A stretch of DNA of 23,031 nucleotides from Strigomonas culicis (GCA_000482145.1 AUXH01000296.1:1-23031); one strand, 5' to 3'; shown: positions 1 to 8,577, numbered from the stretch's first letter. Numbers and translations: made by a program. The notes: generated by a model from the letters alone, not told the origin.

Positions 1-3
<3 letters not shown>

Positions 4-50
<47 letters not shown>
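4..50. repeat. (TA)n microsatellite at left edge
   Basis: An uninterrupted TA dinucleotide tract runs to position 50 and continues into TTTA/TTA-rich sequence. It is non-coding and lies upstream of the first splice acceptor. A similar tract closes the right end of the window. It is not a telomeric TTAGGG array. Confidence 0.95.
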
Positions 51-54
<4 letters not shown>

Positions 55-157
55 TTATTTATTATTGCTCTTCAGCACTGTTGTTTCATTTTATAGATGT
101 ATATGCACTCTGTTGCTTTCTCCGTTGCTTGCATCAACTCTCAACGTTTACATATGG

Positions 158-222
158 TCGTTTTTTCTTACTTTCTTTTTGCTCTCCACTCCTCTGATTC
201 TCATCTTTTTTTTTCTGAAAAG
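158..222 (+). promoter_or_regulatory. Polypyrimidine tract and spliced-leader acceptor for gene 1
   Basis: A long T/C-rich tract (about 158-216) is followed by the first AG at 221-222, 62 nt before the ATG at 285. There is no ATG between them. This is the usual arrangement of a trans-splice acceptor in trypanosomatids. The exact AG is inferred; a second AG at 259-260 is an alternative. Confidence 0.55.
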
Positions 223-284
223 TGTGTTTTGTCATTCCCTGTTTCCGTTGGCGTTGGTAGCTCGTACCGCGAAGCCCTAGCGCT

Positions 285-3185
285 ATGGAGAGTAATGATG
301 CCTCGGAGAGGATGCGGGAGCGGGGCACCACAGAACGCCCAGAGGCGCGCCAGGGCAAGCGGCAGCCGCCGACGCAAGAAGAGAAGCAAGCGCAGCAGCG
401 AGAGCGGCAGGCGCGACGGCAGCAGAAGGAAGCGCAGGAGCAGGAGCTCAAGCACAGCCGCAGCCGACGCTACCTCATCTCCCGCGCCCTCCACATGGAG
501 CTGACGGGGTACGGCCAGCACAAGAGCTTCCTCGCCATCGCGGCGCTGTTGCGGCAGGTGCGTAACCGCTACAGCCCCATCCTGCGCGTGTCCATCACGT
601 CCATGTCGTGGCCGGTGGCGGAGTCGCTGCTCTTCCCGGCGACGGACCCTCCCGCCGCCAGTGGCGCCGTCTTTGCCTTTCCAAAGGACGCTCTCCTCAT
701 CAACCGGAACTTCCCGCTGCTGCATCATCTGTCCCCCGCGGCGGGACAGGCGGACGGCGCGACGGCGGAGGCGCGCGTGTCGGACTTCCTTCACTACCAC
801 TTTCTGTCCTACGCGGCGCTGCACAATGTGCGCTGCCGCGAGCGCCGGACGCAGCAGGAGCAGATCGAGGATATCGAGAAGCAACAGAACTTCTACTTCG
901 ATCGGGCGGACATGGACCGGCTGCTCTTTCGGCAGTACGTGCATGAGAGCAGCCGCAGCATTTCTTTTCTCCTCGCGGACCTCCACACGCGCGAGGCGGT
1001 GCTCGTGGACCCCCACGCGGGCTTCGCGGACCGCTACCAGGCCGACCTGGCGCGGTTCGCGCTGCGGCTGCGGCATCTGTTTGTGACGCACAGCTTCGTG
1101 GAGGTGGTGCTCGGCGTGGACGAGCTGCGGCGCGCGCCGGCGGCGGACGGCGCGACCGCCGCGCCGCCGCGCGTGTGGTCGGGCGTGCCGCTGCGCGCGC
1201 CGGGGACGCGGCGCACCATCGCGCTGCAGCCGCCGCCCTCCGCGAACGAGGAGGACGAGGAGGCGGACGCGGCGCGGCCTCCCGGGTCGAGCTCCACCCC
1301 GTTTTTAGCCTTTGTCACCGTCGCCGCGCCGGCCGCGTCGCGCGAGAACCTCCTGATCGAGCTGCGGGTGCGCGGCGTGCCGGTCGCGCTCTTCACCGGC
1401 AACGCGTGGAGCATGGACGCGCCGCCGCGGTCGGATCTCTACGAGAGCTTCCGCGAGGTGCAGGCGGCAGCCGCGCGACTGCTGGGGTGTCCGCCAGCGG
1501 ACGGCCATGCGGCCGACGACCCGTCGCTGCTGGATACCGTCCTGGGCATCAAGGGGGCCGCGTCGCCGACCGCCATGCGCGCCGCGCAAGTCCACCTACA
1601 CGCGCACTTCTGGCTGCCGTACTTCACGACGGCCTTCCGAGACGACCCGCCCAGCGACGACCAGGAGCCGCCGCCGACGGCGGAGAACCCAAACAACTTC
1701 CCGCACGTCATCCTCTTTCCCTCCCAGTGCGGGTACAGCAACGCGACGAACCAGCTCGATCTCTTCTCGTGCGCGTCTGTGTACGAGCTGCTGCGCGCGG
1801 CGCACGCGAAGCGGGCTCTGGATACGCTGGCCGCCGCGCCCACCGCCACCGCCAGTGCGTATGTGTCCTACACGCGGCTGATGCCGCCGCTGCCGCGGCC
1901 GCCCATGTACCAGTATAACCGCCTGTACAACCTGTGCCAGCTGTACCGGCACGGCGGGCCGCTGCACACCGCCGACGCGAGCGGCGCGGCGGCGGCGGAG
2001 GGGGACGACGCGGTGGTCGCGGCGGATGCGCGCATCGCGGCGTATGTGCGGTCGGCCTCCGCGCCGCCGCGTCTTCGCGTGCCGCCGGCGCCGCCGCAGG
2101 CGCCCTTCCTCCTCGACGTCCGCGACGCGCCCGCGTACTTCCAGCTGCACGTGCAGGGCAGCTTGCTCGTGCCGATGGACTTCCCAGCCGACCGCTACGG
2201 CGCGAAGCGCGCGGAGCTGTGGCTGCCGCTGCTGCTCGCCCCAGAGCAGCCGGTCGTCGTCGTGGTGGCGCAGCCGACTGACAGACCTCTCGTGAGGGAC
2301 CGGCTGCGCATGGTCGCAGCCACTTTCCACGCGCACCCGAACACGGTGGCGGAGACGTGGCTGCAGGTGGTGACGATGGAGGAACTGATTACCCCGGCGG
2401 CGTGGGCGGCGGCCCTCGCGGCGCAGCCGCCGCCGCAGGCGGCGGCTCCCTTTTACACGGTGGCGGACACCTTCACCTTTGCGATTGAGCACGCCAGGGG
2501 TGACGGGGGCCCCTCGCTGCTCCCGCGCCAGCTCACCTTTGTAGGCAAGCGGCCGCCCGCCGCGTGCCCGGCGGGTCCGCCGCCGCCGCCGCTGTTTGCG
2601 TCCCCCGCGGCCTTCCCCCGCCTGTCCGCGCCCACCGCGCTCGCCTCCATCGAGCCCAACCCCTACCGCATCGTCCTCGATGTGCGCACGGCGTCTGAGT
2701 TCAAGAACGGCTCCCACACACACAGCCTGCATGTGGAGCTCGCGTACTTCTGTGCCATGACGGCGAAGTACCAGCTGCGCCAGCACGAGGAACAGCGCGC
2801 GCGGCGGGGCCGCGGAGAGGTGGCGGCGGCGGAGCCGGAGGATGCCTGCCGCACCTCCCCGCAGCTCGGCAAGTTCTTCATCAAGGACCTACACGAGAAG
2901 GCGCTCGTCGCCGGCCTCGACGTCACGCGCGACGTGACGCAGCTGCGCGAGATCCACTGCTACTGCGCGGGGGGCTACCGCACGCTGATGGTGAGCGCCA
3001 TGCTCGCGCGCGCCTTCGCGGCGACGCTGCGCGAGTTGGACGAGACCGACGCGGCGGAGGGGATCGACTACCACTTCTTGCGCCACGTGCAGCTGAGCGA
3101 TGTGCCGGGCGGCGCGCTGCAGGTCATGACGCAGCGGCCGGACCTGTGGATGGTCAAGGACAGGTCCATCATTTGTATTAGCTGA
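285..3185 (+). CDS. MBL-fold/rhodanese fusion protein, persulfide dioxygenase-like but with metal site lost
   Basis: 966 aa. Residues 1-62 are a charged Gln/Arg/Glu-rich helix, unlike a mitochondrial presequence. Residues about 203-490 follow the pattern of ETHE1/CstB-type metallo-beta-lactamase domains: FYFDRADMDRLLFRQY, then LLADLHTREAVLVDP, then the equivalent of the HxHxDH strand. The ligands are gone: THSFVEV at 268-274 instead of THxHADH, GN at 372-373 instead of GD, and FPSQCG at 478-483 where a ligand His is expected. Two rhodanese-like regions follow. The first (about 606-700) has the LLDVRD strand but VVVVVAQPTD (657-666) where the catalytic Cys loop should be. The second (about 794-940) has LDVR at 798-801 and an intact loop C894-A-G-G-Y-R899. 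The order MBL-rhodanese-rhodanese is that of CstB-type sulfur enzymes. My inference is a sulfurtransferase or persulfide-binding protein with an MBL scaffold that no longer binds iron. The GC-rich Ala/Pro insertions are typical of this genome. Confidence 0.8.
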   Translation: MESNDASERMRERGTTERPEARQGKRQPPTQEEKQAQQRERQARRQQKEAQEQELKHSRSRRYLISRALHMELTGYGQHKSFLAIAALLRQVRNRYSPILRVSITSMSWPVAESLLFPATDPPAASGAVFAFPKDALLINRNFPLLHHLSPAAGQADGATAEARVSDFLHYHFLSYAALHNVRCRERRTQQEQIEDIEKQQNFYFDRADMDRLLFRQYVHESSRSISFLLADLHTREAVLVDPHAGFADRYQADLARFALRLRHLFVTHSFVEVVLGVDELRRAPAADGATAAPPRVWSGVPLRAPGTRRTIALQPPPSANEEDEEADAARPPGSSSTPFLAFVTVAAPAASRENLLIELRVRGVPVALFTGNAWSMDAPPRSDLYESFREVQAAAARLLGCPPADGHAADDPSLLDTVLGIKGAASPTAMRAAQVHLHAHFWLPYFTTAFRDDPPSDDQEPPPTAENPNNFPHVILFPSQCGYSNATNQLDLFSCASVYELLRAAHAKRALDTLAAAPTATASAYVSYTRLMPPLPRPPMYQYNRLYNLCQLYRHGGPLHTADASGAAAAEGDDAVVAADARIAAYVRSASAPPRLRVPPAPPQAPFLLDVRDAPAYFQLHVQGSLLVPMDFPADRYGAKRAELWLPLLLAPEQPVVVVVAQPTDRPLVRDRLRMVAATFHAHPNTVAETWLQVVTMEELITPAAWAAALAAQPPPQAAAPFYTVADTFTFAIEHARGDGGPSLLPRQLTFVGKRPPAACPAGPPPPPLFASPAAFPRLSAPTALASIEPNPYRIVLDVRTASEFKNGSHTHSLHVELAYFCAMTAKYQLRQHEEQRARRGRGEVAAAEPEDACRTSPQLGKFFIKDLHEKALVAGLDVTRDVTQLREIHCYCAGGYRTLMVSAMLARAFAATLRELDETDAAEGIDYHFLRHVQLSDVPGGALQVMTQRPDLWMVKDRSIICIS

Positions 3186-3247
3186 CCGAGGTAAGCGCGC
3201 GGTGGGCCCTCGATATCGGCCACCGCAAAGGTTAGCTACGGCTATGC

Positions 3248-3266
3248 CACACACACACACACACAC
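3248..3266. repeat. (CA)n microsatellite
   Basis: A pure CA dinucleotide run in the presumed 3' UTR of gene 1, about 62 nt after its stop codon. Confidence 0.95.
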
Positions 3267-3680
3267 CGAGTACATATGCAAACAAGCGCATGCGAAGGTG
3301 TGAGAGTGTGTGAGAGAGAAAGGAAAAATAAAAGAAGCTGTGCGTGTTTTTCTTTTTGAAAAACGTAACAGAGATTACTGTATTATTATTATTATATGAA
3401 ACTGTGTCGGCAAAACCCTTCGCGGCGCCACACAGCGGACATTATTTGGTAATTGCTGTTATGCATAGGTATACTTTTTTTTTCTTTAGGCTCTCTACGC
3501 GATTGTGTAACTTTTGTTTTTTTCACCCATATGCCTTTTCTTTACTGTCATCCGACTGGACAGTGTGTATGGGGTGTGTATCAGATGTCTTTATGGTACA
3601 AGAAACCTATACTAACCTTTTTTTCTTATTAGTGGAAAGTGTAGTAGACCCACACGCATTGCAACGGCTACCATTCACAC

Positions 3681-3722
3681 TTACTCTCTCTCTTCTATCT
3701 TCTTTTTTTTTTATTCGTTAAG
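3681..3722 (+). promoter_or_regulatory. Polypyrimidine tract and spliced-leader acceptor for gene 2
   Basis: A strong CT/T tract (3681-3719) is immediately followed by AG at 3721-3722, giving a 5' UTR of about 58 nt before the ATG at 3781. This UTR would contain an ATG at 3770 in another frame that starts a 7-codon reading frame ending at 3793. Confidence 0.65.
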
Positions 3723-3780
3723 AAAAGAAAAACGTATTATCGGTGACCGCTCTCTGTTTTCCTCATTGTATGCTTTTCAC

Positions 3781-5850
3781 ATGGCCGCACTAACCGCCGC
3801 CGTGCACTTCTTAGAGTCCTTCCAGCCACAGGAGCCGCTGACCGTCGCACAGCTGGCCGACCTCGAGACGGCGCTGCAGGCCGTGCTGCAGTACGGCTGC
3901 GAGACCGAGCCGCAGACGTTGGAGCGCGAGCAGACGCGCATCTTTTCGCTGCTGAAGCTCGTGACGGACTACACGGGGCTGCTGCCGGATGGGTCCGCCA
4001 ACACCCCCACCGGCAGCAGCAGCAGCAGCGTGAGCCGCCCGCTCACGAAGCGCGGGTGGGAGGGCGTGCTGGCGTCCATCACCACGTTCCTCCGCACCCC
4101 GTCCGTGCCGTGGACGTTCCGCGTGTTCCTCCTCAAGACTGTGGTGCACGTGCTGGGCCCCGCGACGCTGCCGGCCGCGCAGCGCGACCACCGCGGCGCC
4201 GCGCTGACACTGCTGCTATGCAACGTCGCGCGGCACGCGACGGAGATCCAGACGGAGCGGGCGAGCGTGGCGGGGCTGGTGAAGCTGCCGGCGCTCTGCC
4301 CGTGCACGAGCGGCCTTATTGCGCAGCAGCTGGTCGAGGGACTGCCCGGCACCCTCGCGCTGACGGAGCAGCTGCTGCGGCAGCCGGGCGCCGCCGCGCC
4401 GCTGGGCAGCGCGCTCGACGACGTTCTCGCGCACAAGCGCGCCGCGCCGGCCGCCGCCGCCTCCGCCGCGCTCGCGGACCGCCAGCGGCAGCAGTGGGAA
4501 ACGCTGGGCGCCCTGGTGAAGACGTATTACACGAACTACGGCGGCGCCGCCATCCAGAGACTCTGCACCGCGCTGCTGGCGCCGCCGGCGGGGCCGGCGC
4601 GGAGCCGCGAGGCGATCGAGCGCTACACGGCGCAGGCGGTGCAGCCACTGCTCACCGCCGTGCTCGCGGAGCAGGCGGAGCGGCAGCAGCACAAGAAGGA
4701 GGGCAGCGCGATCGTGTGTGGCGCCATGCACACCCGCGTGCCGCTCATCTTCCTCGCGGAGACGCTGACGGATCTCCTCTTGTGGTACGAGGGCGTGCGG
4801 GTCGCCGCTGCGGCGGAGGAGGGCTTGGGCGACGCGGTGCTGGCGCTCGCGCGCGGCCTGGTCGACCTCGCCCTCGAGGCGTTCCACCTGCCGCAGCGGG
4901 GGTCGGTGGCGCTGCCGCAGGTGGAGCCGCTGTGGCGCTACCTGGAGGGCTTCCTCCCCACCGCACCGGCGGCGGCAGACCGCCTGACGACGGCGCCGGT
5001 GCCCTTGATGGAGTGTGCGCTGCTGGTGCTGTACCGCCTCATGGCGGGTGTCACCGACGCACGGCACGGCCACAGCGGCGTGCCGCGCGGGCAGCCGCCG
5101 AAGGACCGAAAGCGGCCGCGGGAGGAGGCCGAGGGCGACCACCCGGCGGACGCGCCGGAGGCAGAGACGGAGGAGGCGCAAGCGAAAAAGGACGCGTGTG
5201 CCCTGCACGACGCGTACGAGCACTTTGTGGGACGCCTCCACGGCGCCGCGCGCTGTGTGCTCGCGGACACCGCTCTGCGCATGAAGGAGCACACGCAGGC
5301 GCTCCTGACGGAGGAGCAGGCGTTGAAGCAGACGCAGCCGGCCGAGGAGGCCCCCGCGCCGCCCGATGCCGCGGCGGCCGACGCGGTGCCGCAGCAGCTG
5401 GAGGCGATGGAGCGGCAGCTGCTGACGTACCGCGACCGGCTCAATGTGCTGCAGACGCTGATTGCCGCGGTTGACAGTCTGCACGGCCACCTGCGGCAGA
5501 GCTACGTCTTTGTCCGCCCCTCCTGGCGACATAAAGAGAAGAGTCTGGCCGCGCTTCTCGCGCAGCCCGTCGCCGTGCAGGGCCTCACGTCGAGGACACA
5601 CGCGGCGGATTCCGAAACGAGAGAGCGTGGCCGCCGTGCATCCCCTGATCGCGGCTCGCGGTCGCATCATGGGGGTGGTGGCGGTGACCGCCGTGGCGAG
5701 GACCGTTACTACTCGAACCACCACGATCAGAGGCCGTACCGCCACCACAACCGCGGTGGTGCGCGCCATAATAGGATGAATGAGCGCCCCGGCTTCCGGG
5801 GGAGTGTACAAGGCAGTGGACGGAACAGAACGTACTATCCCAGGAACTGA
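3781..5850 (+). CDS. Helical-repeat protein with Arg/Gly-rich tail, possible API5/AAC11-like
   Basis: 689 aa from the ATG at 3781; the frame is open back to 3766 but only with a TTG. The body (1-600) is almost all alpha helix in Leu/Ala-rich pairs, consistent with a HEAT/ARM-type solenoid. A basic NLS-like stretch, KDRKRPREE, lies at 441-449 in an acidic linker. The end (about 604-689) is rich in Arg, Gly, His and Tyr (RGRR, NRGG, FRG), as in RNA-binding tails. From memory of the API5/AAC11 family, three points agree in order: a helix like PLMECALLVLYRL (408-420) followed by the linker, a helix pair that ends SYVFVRPSW (574-582; API5 has PPSY...SW), and an RG-rich terminus. API5 is a nuclear, chromatin- and mRNA-export-linked protein in animals. 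The assignment is a hypothesis; a generic RG-tail scaffold is the alternative. Its neighbours give no functional hint. Confidence 0.6.
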   Translation: MAALTAAVHFLESFQPQEPLTVAQLADLETALQAVLQYGCETEPQTLEREQTRIFSLLKLVTDYTGLLPDGSANTPTGSSSSSVSRPLTKRGWEGVLASITTFLRTPSVPWTFRVFLLKTVVHVLGPATLPAAQRDHRGAALTLLLCNVARHATEIQTERASVAGLVKLPALCPCTSGLIAQQLVEGLPGTLALTEQLLRQPGAAAPLGSALDDVLAHKRAAPAAAASAALADRQRQQWETLGALVKTYYTNYGGAAIQRLCTALLAPPAGPARSREAIERYTAQAVQPLLTAVLAEQAERQQHKKEGSAIVCGAMHTRVPLIFLAETLTDLLLWYEGVRVAAAAEEGLGDAVLALARGLVDLALEAFHLPQRGSVALPQVEPLWRYLEGFLPTAPAAADRLTTAPVPLMECALLVLYRLMAGVTDARHGHSGVPRGQPPKDRKRPREEAEGDHPADAPEAETEEAQAKKDACALHDAYEHFVGRLHGAARCVLADTALRMKEHTQALLTEEQALKQTQPAEEAPAPPDAAAADAVPQQLEAMERQLLTYRDRLNVLQTLIAAVDSLHGHLRQSYVFVRPSWRHKEKSLAALLAQPVAVQGLTSRTHAADSETRERGRRASPDRGSRSHHGGGGGDRRGEDRYYSNHHDQRPYRHHNRGGARHNRMNERPGFRGSVQGSGRNRTYYPRN

Positions 5851-5877
5851 AAACAAACAAACAAACAAACAAACAAA
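5851..5877. repeat. (AAAC)n microsatellite in 3' UTR
   Basis: About six AAAC units start directly after the stop codon of gene 2 and run into AATAAAG. Confidence 0.9.
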
Positions 5878-6192
5878 TAAAGTAGCGACAACGTTGAAGA
5901 GCTGTTTAGGAACTGTATGCGACATGTGCATGAAACCCTAAACGCATGCTCAGTGGTCCTGTGTTGAAATTTCAGTGATAGCAAACATAAAACCAAAAAA
6001 CAGAAGAAGAAAGAGAAATTGTACTAGTATTGACTTTTCGATATAATCAACTTGCTTTTTTTTTGCTCCAACTACTATATATGACCATGCCTTTCTCGTT
6101 CCCTCTTTCCTGAATCACTGTACTGTGTTTCCCAAAAGTATAACTTAGAAAAAAAAAGAAAAATAGGAGAAGCTGAATAGAGGAGGGCGCCC
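5878..6192 (+). other. Spacer between gene 2 and paralogue A
   Basis: A/T-rich, no gene seen. Two pyrimidine tracts (about 6054-6068 and 6089-6111) precede AG at 6137-6138 and 6147-6148, which are the likely spliced-leader acceptors for the ATG at 6193 (5' UTR about 45-55 nt, no upstream ATG). The remainder is A-rich. Confidence 0.65.
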
Positions 6193-8196
6193 ATGTTCCG
6201 CCGAACGCTGCGCTTCAGGCTCTTCGCCCGCAGTGTGCCCGGGCTGGATGCGCCGTCGCCGCTCGCCACCAGCACTCCCCCTACCGCCCCTTCCACATCC
6301 CCGCCGCCGGCCGAGCGGTGGAGTGACCTCCGCCGACTGCTCGTGTCGGTGAAGAAGAACCGCGTGCGGCGCGTCGTGGACGATGTGCCTATCGCGGTCG
6401 GCACCATTCTCGGCGAGGACACGACCTACCGCGCGGAGGAGCACGGCGCGCAGCGCTACTATCGCGTGCGGTTTGAGCTGCCGCCGCTGGACAGCAACGG
6501 CGGCGCGGAGGTCATCGCGCTGCCGCCGGAGGAGGGCGGCGGCGCCGACGCAGCCGACGGACAACAGAAGAAGATAATCGACTTGGTGCGACCGCCGGTT
6601 GCGCTGCCGATCGGCACGCGGGTGCGTGTGTTCTACGGCCCCAGTGTACAGGAGGGCTTCACGGCGGAGGGCATCATCATCCGCGTGAATGGCAATGCGA
6701 CGTACAGCATGCTGATGGACAATGGCGAGGTGGAGCTGTCGGTGAGCCCGCACAACATCTTCCACCGCGGCGAGCAGACCAAGGTGTTTCACAACAATGT
6801 CTTCTTTGCGAAGATCATGGAGTGGCTGGGTGACGTCGTGCCGGACGGGCGCGACCGCAAGGCAATGGCGCTCGCGCTCTATCTCCACGGGTGGCGCGAG
6901 GAGCACCTGTACCTGCTGGAGCAGGGCGACCTCGACGCGCTGCGCTTCATCCGCAAACAGGTCCGCATAAAGGTGGTCGAGAAGGCGCAGCACGAACGTG
7001 ACAATCGCCACGTCCTGCGCTTCCTCCAGAGCGAGCGGGTGAAGGACCGCGACTTGCGTTACTTCATCTCCAAGTACAAGGGCACCATCAGCTGCGTGAC
7101 CGGCATGTTCGTCGTCGGCTACGTCTTCACGGCGAATCTGCGCGCGTACCGGCAGCAGCAGCGCAGCCACCAGCTCGCGCTGGCCGTGCAGACCATCGTG
7201 GAGGCGCGGCCGCCGACGGTGGACGACGCGAACGACAGTCTCTACGTCCCGCGGCCGGAGCAGGAGCGGCGGGTGCGCAACATCCTCACTGGGATGAACC
7301 TCTCGCACCCGCACATCATCGCCTTCACCGGCTTCGACGGCTGCGGCAAGACCTTCCTTGTGCGCACCGTCGTGCATCAGCTCGGCCTGCCCGCCATCTT
7401 CGTCGACCTGCATGGCAGGGAGGATACACTGCGGAGCATTGTGAAGGCACTCGGCGTGCAGAACGTGGACGTCTGCGGCGATCTGCTCGACTTCGTGGCC
7501 GAGGCGATGCAGCTCGCGACGCGGGAGAAGAACGGCCGCGTGCCGATCATCTCCATCAAGGTGCGCAAGGGCACGGACCTCGAGCGCGTGTACAAGGAGG
7601 CGGTGCCGCTCGCGAGCGACCGCCACGCGTGCCACATCCTCTTCGAGGTGCCCCTCTCCCTTCTCACGAGCCGCACCCTCATGCTGCCACGGCTCGACTT
7701 CCACGTCGTGCCGAACTTCACGCGCACGGAGGCCTTCGCGTACACGCACAACAGCCTCGACCCGCTCGAGCTCAACCAGCTCGTGCAGACGGTCGGCACG
7801 AACTCCAACGACTTGGATGACTTCTACGCCGCCGTGAGGCAGCGCCGCATGACCGCCGTCGCCTACATCACCCGCCGCACCGTGCGCGCGATGCGGCGGG
7901 TGCAGGGTGCGCTACACGCGGCGGCGGCCGGCCTCGACGGCAGCAGCGGCGCGGCCGGCACCCAGCGGGGTCGGGGCGGCGCCGCCGCGACGAGCAGCGA
8001 GGCAACAGTGCACGACGCGCTGAAGCAGCTGGCGCGGCGGCCGTTCCAGCGCGGCCTGCCGAAGGACGAGGCGGGCGACTTGGGCGCCGTGCTGCGGAGC
8101 CCGTCGCTGGCGGAGATTGTGCTGTACGACCCGATTCATGACCGCTTCCTCTTCACCCAAAAAATCTTCCACACGGCGGTGCGCTGCATCCAGTGA
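6193..8196 (+). CDS. Paralogue A: mitochondrial-type membrane P-loop NTPase (Tudor-like/SAM-like/TM/NTPase)
   Basis: 667 aa. The first 16 residues (MFRRTLRFRLFARSVPG) are Arg/Phe-rich without acids, like a mitochondrial presequence. Residues 137-190 form a Tudor/SH3-like strand pattern (GTRVRVFYG...GIIIRVNGNATYSMLMDNGE). Residues 204-265 look SAM-like (MEWL...LYLHGWREEHLYLLEQGDL). A basic KERD-type segment leads into one transmembrane helix, 297-316. The NTPase has Walker A G380-FDGCGK-T387. The strand expected to carry Walker B, PIISIKVRKG (451-460), has no acidic residue. Then come a conserved block GTNSNDLDD (near 535) and a C-terminal block ending YDPIHDRFLF...HTAVRC. The linker between helix and Walker A is short (about 64 residues), the least decorated of the four. 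A low-complexity Gly/Ala insertion lies in the C-terminal part. Architecture suggests an inner-membrane ATPase in the style of Yme2/RNA12; the family is not recognised by name. Confidence 0.85.
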   Translation: MFRRTLRFRLFARSVPGLDAPSPLATSTPPTAPSTSPPPAERWSDLRRLLVSVKKNRVRRVVDDVPIAVGTILGEDTTYRAEEHGAQRYYRVRFELPPLDSNGGAEVIALPPEEGGGADAADGQQKKIIDLVRPPVALPIGTRVRVFYGPSVQEGFTAEGIIIRVNGNATYSMLMDNGEVELSVSPHNIFHRGEQTKVFHNNVFFAKIMEWLGDVVPDGRDRKAMALALYLHGWREEHLYLLEQGDLDALRFIRKQVRIKVVEKAQHERDNRHVLRFLQSERVKDRDLRYFISKYKGTISCVTGMFVVGYVFTANLRAYRQQQRSHQLALAVQTIVEARPPTVDDANDSLYVPRPEQERRVRNILTGMNLSHPHIIAFTGFDGCGKTFLVRTVVHQLGLPAIFVDLHGREDTLRSIVKALGVQNVDVCGDLLDFVAEAMQLATREKNGRVPIISIKVRKGTDLERVYKEAVPLASDRHACHILFEVPLSLLTSRTLMLPRLDFHVVPNFTRTEAFAYTHNSLDPLELNQLVQTVGTNSNDLDDFYAAVRQRRMTAVAYITRRTVRAMRRVQGALHAAAAGLDGSSGAAGTQRGRGGAAATSSEATVHDALKQLARRPFQRGLPKDEAGDLGAVLRSPSLAEIVLYDPIHDRFLFTQKIFHTAVRCIQ

Positions 8197-8577
8197 GCGA
8201 AGACGCGGGTGGCCAGATGGGAGTACATCGGTTATCGGGTGCATTGGTATTTGCTTTGTTTCGTTGTACATGCACGCATATGAAAACAAAAACCCAAAAA
8301 CCCAAAAGAAAAACAATAATACGGATACTGGTATCTCGAGTGATGCTTATCTCTATCTTTTTTTACATTCTTGACCATATATTTCTTTTTGTTTCCTCTT
8401 TCCTCCTCTTTCTTTCCCCCCTCCCTGAACATACGAAGAAAACAAGAACATGTGTATGTATCTTCATTAAAACACCACCAGAAGAAAAAAAAAGGAATTC
8501 TACTCCCTTATACACACTTCTTTTAATTGTTCGTAGTATTTAGTCTCGATTCATCCCCCCTTCTCGCTCCCTCTGCC
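8197..8577 (+). other. Spacer between paralogues A and B, with splice acceptor
   Basis: 381 bp. A strong tract of T and C (about 8382-8427) is followed by AG at 8437-8438, the likely spliced-leader acceptor (5' UTR about 139 nt). That UTR contains a 6-codon reading frame (ATG at 8450, TAA at 8468-8470). A second dense pyrimidine tract lies at 8551-8577, directly against the start codon, with no AG before it. No gene otherwise. Confidence 0.65.

Larger units (their letters stand above)
3186..3780 (+). other. Spacer between genes 1 and 2
   Basis: 595 bp, A/T-rich. It holds the 3' UTR of gene 1, a (CA)n tract at 3248-3266, a GTGTGAGAG-rich patch near 3299-3320, a (TTA)n patch near 3380-3395, several T runs, and the acceptor tract of gene 2. 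The longest open frame (3344-3721) is Phe/Leu-rich low complexity and ends inside the splice tract, so I do not call it a gene. Confidence 0.8.

Noticed and set aside
1..50. Telomere or replication origin at the (TA)n ends
   Set aside because: No TTAGGG-type repeats are present, and a microsatellite alone is not evidence for an origin.
3344..3721. A 125-codon plus-strand frame between genes 1 and 2
   Set aside because: It is Phe/Leu/Ser-rich, arises from T-rich spacer DNA, and ends in the splice tract of gene 2; codon use is unlike the real genes.
8527..8577. Upstream extension of paralogue B, and likewise 10863-10937 for C and 3766-3780 for gene 2
   Set aside because: The extra codons begin with TTG and lie in A/T-rich leader sequence; the ATGs at 8578, 10938 and 3781 start the GC-rich coding DNA and, for B and C, a presequence-like segment.
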